Below are positions 63,555 to 64,000 of a stretch of DNA of 64,000 nucleotides, piece by piece. Under the pieces are notes generated by a model. It did not search any database. It saw nothing but the letters and a program-made list of their open reading frames with translations, and was not told where the DNA came from. This DNA comes from Dyella sp. A6. GTDB taxonomy: Bacteria; Pseudomonadota; Gammaproteobacteria; Xanthomonadales; Rhodanobacteraceae. Both the position numbers and the translations under genes were made by a program. Each line of letters begins with the position of its first letter. Position 1 is the stretch's first letter. The stretch is from the NCBI RefSeq assembly GCF_036320485.1, contig NZ_CP132911.1, positions 3,472,001 to 3,536,000 of the forward strand, written 5' to 3'.

Positions 63555-63569
63555 TGGCACGGCCCTTGC
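63555..63569 (+). promoter_or_regulatory. Sigma-54 (-24/-12) promoter
   Basis: TGGCACG-N4-TTGC with GG (63556-63557) and GC (63568-63569) separated by exactly 10 nt, the strict RpoN spacing. The expected start is near 63580, leaving a leader of about 38 nt with GGAG before the ATG at 63618. Confidence 0.65.
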
Positions 63570-63617
63570 CATACCTCCAGTGCAGGCCATCCAGGCCCCC
63601 TACCCGGAGATACGGAC

Positions 63618-63824
63618 ATGAAATTCGAAACCTTGCTGCTACGCGGACTGTTCATCGCCACCCTGCTCGCTTGCTGCATGACCGTCGTCGGCATGGCACG
63701 CCCGACCACGCATACGCGTCAATTCGCGCTGGCTGCACCGGCCACCGCCGTGGTCTCGGCAAACCAGGTCGCCTGCGCACTGCCCGCCGACGGCGTGCTG
63801 TGCCCGCTGAAGCCGGTAGGCTGA
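63618..63824 (+). CDS. Small secreted protein behind a sigma-54 promoter
   Basis: A 68-residue protein with an N-terminal hydrophobic signal ([28 protein letters not shown]) and a mature part of about 41 residues containing two cysteines eight residues apart ([10 protein letters not shown]) that could form a disulfide loop. I recognise no family. GGAG lies 8 nt before the ATG. The strong sigma-54 promoter and enhancer-type repeats support it as a real, regulated gene. Confidence 0.6.
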   Translation: MKFETLLLRGLFIATLLACCMTVVGMARPTTHTRQFALAAPATAVVSANQVACALPADGVLCPLKPVG

Positions 63825-63846
63825 GCGCACGGCGACGGTATCCGGC

Positions 63847-63852
63847 GATAAT
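63847..63852 (+). promoter_or_regulatory. -10 box of trmL, spacing implies a leaderless transcript
   Basis: GATAAT ends 6 nt before the trmL ATG with no Shine-Dalgarno. It sits only 22 nt after the stop of the small secreted protein gene, so trmL probably has its own start site. Confidence 0.45.
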
Positions 63853-63858
63853 GGGCGG

Positions 63859-64000
63859 ATGCTGCATGTCATCCTGTTCAATCCCGAGATACCGCCGAAC
63901 ACGGGCAACGCCATCCGCCTGTGCGCCAACACCGGCGCCGCGTTGCACCTGATCCGTCCGCTGGGCTTCGCGCTCGACGACACGCGACTGCGCCGTGCCG
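63859..64000 (+). CDS. trmL: tRNA (cytidine(34)-2'-O)-methyltransferase TrmL, 5' part
   Basis: The first 47 codons of a SPOUT methyltransferase: [20 protein letters not shown], then [17 protein letters not shown], which is the TrmL/YibK signature. The enzyme 2'-O-methylates the wobble base of tRNA-Leu isoacceptors. The reading frame continues past the window edge. Confidence 0.92.
   Translation, partial: MLHVILFNPEIPPNTGNAIRLCANTGAALHLIRPLGFALDDTRLRRA

Larger units (their letters stand above)
63269..63617. other. Gap holding a sigma-54 promoter and upstream binding sites
   Basis: The 349 nt between the divergent DUF4156 and small-secreted-protein genes contain no further gene that I can support. 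They hold repeated ACTGTCCG motifs (63453-63496), an A-rich tract (63510-63541) that could be bent DNA, and a sigma-54 promoter (63555-63569). Confidence 0.6.

Overview
The window is a 64-kb stretch of GC-rich chromosome from a gammaproteobacterium, most likely of the Xanthomonadales (Rhodanobacteraceae: Rhodanobacter, Dyella or Frateuria type). This rests on the style of the housekeeping proteins (Tdk, RdgC, TtcA, UbiE, PlsB, Mg-type HemB), a TonB-dependent receptor with a TVVVTG TonB box next to TPR-sulfotransferases, and compact coding with frequent ATGA/GTGA overlaps. I see no prophage, transposase, tRNA, rRNA or CRISPR array. The placement is inference, because no marker RNA is present.

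Layout. 1-6.9 kb: the N-terminal part of a Kef-type antiporter, glutamine cyclotransferase, a secreted esterase-like hydrolase, pyrC, hemB, then glk and a HAD phosphatase. 6.9-13 kb: a SNF2 helicase, gpsA-secB, the ribosomal pair rpmB-rpmG and a DUF3016 protein. 13-18.6 kb: a fatty-acid desaturase, a four-gene ABC-2/GldG-like export operon and mutM. 18.9-24.5 kb: a nitroreductase, an unknown protein beside tdk, a flavin-dependent-halogenase-like oxidoreductase and rep. 24.6-30.7 kb: two overlapping TPR-sulfotransferase genes converging on a large TonB-dependent receptor. 31-37 kb: an AI-2E-type permease, a lipoprotein acid phosphatase, a candidate small RNA or attenuated leader, a lipoprotein and plsB. 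37-40.3 kb: a four-gene exported sulfur/cytochrome operon (DsrE-like, binding protein, cytochrome c4-like, TsdA-like). 40.4-46.5 kb: ubiE, a Pr6Pr membrane protein, GST, EamA exporter with a divergent Lrp/AsnC regulator, pip and an amino-acid permease. 46.7-54.6 kb: a duplicated DUF6624 protein, hydrolase, fatty-acid-hydroxylase-like protein, methyltransferase, YgjP-like metalloprotease, rdgC, tyrB, ttcA and a YdcH-like protein. 54.6-64 kb: pssA-like phospholipid synthase, an ECF sigma factor with an overlapping membrane protein, a BPSS1780-like membrane protein, TauE/SafE, a MarR-controlled FUSC/DUF1656/HlyD efflux operon, a DUF4156 lipoprotein, a small secreted protein behind a near-consensus sigma-54 promoter, and the start of trmL.

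Functional themes: membrane lipid formation (gpsA, plsB, pssA-like, desaturase, hydroxylase), outer-membrane and envelope functions (TonB receptor, lipoproteins, Gld-like ABC, efflux) and redox/sulfur chemistry. The least explained parts are the sulfotransferase/TonB-receptor locus, the DsrE-binding protein-cytochrome operon, the sigma-54-driven secreted peptide, and the promoter-hairpins-terminator unit near 33.2 kb. Several genes (mutM, plsB, ubiE, trmL, perhaps tauE) have a -10-like box 6-8 nt before the start codon and no Shine-Dalgarno, suggesting leaderless transcripts.
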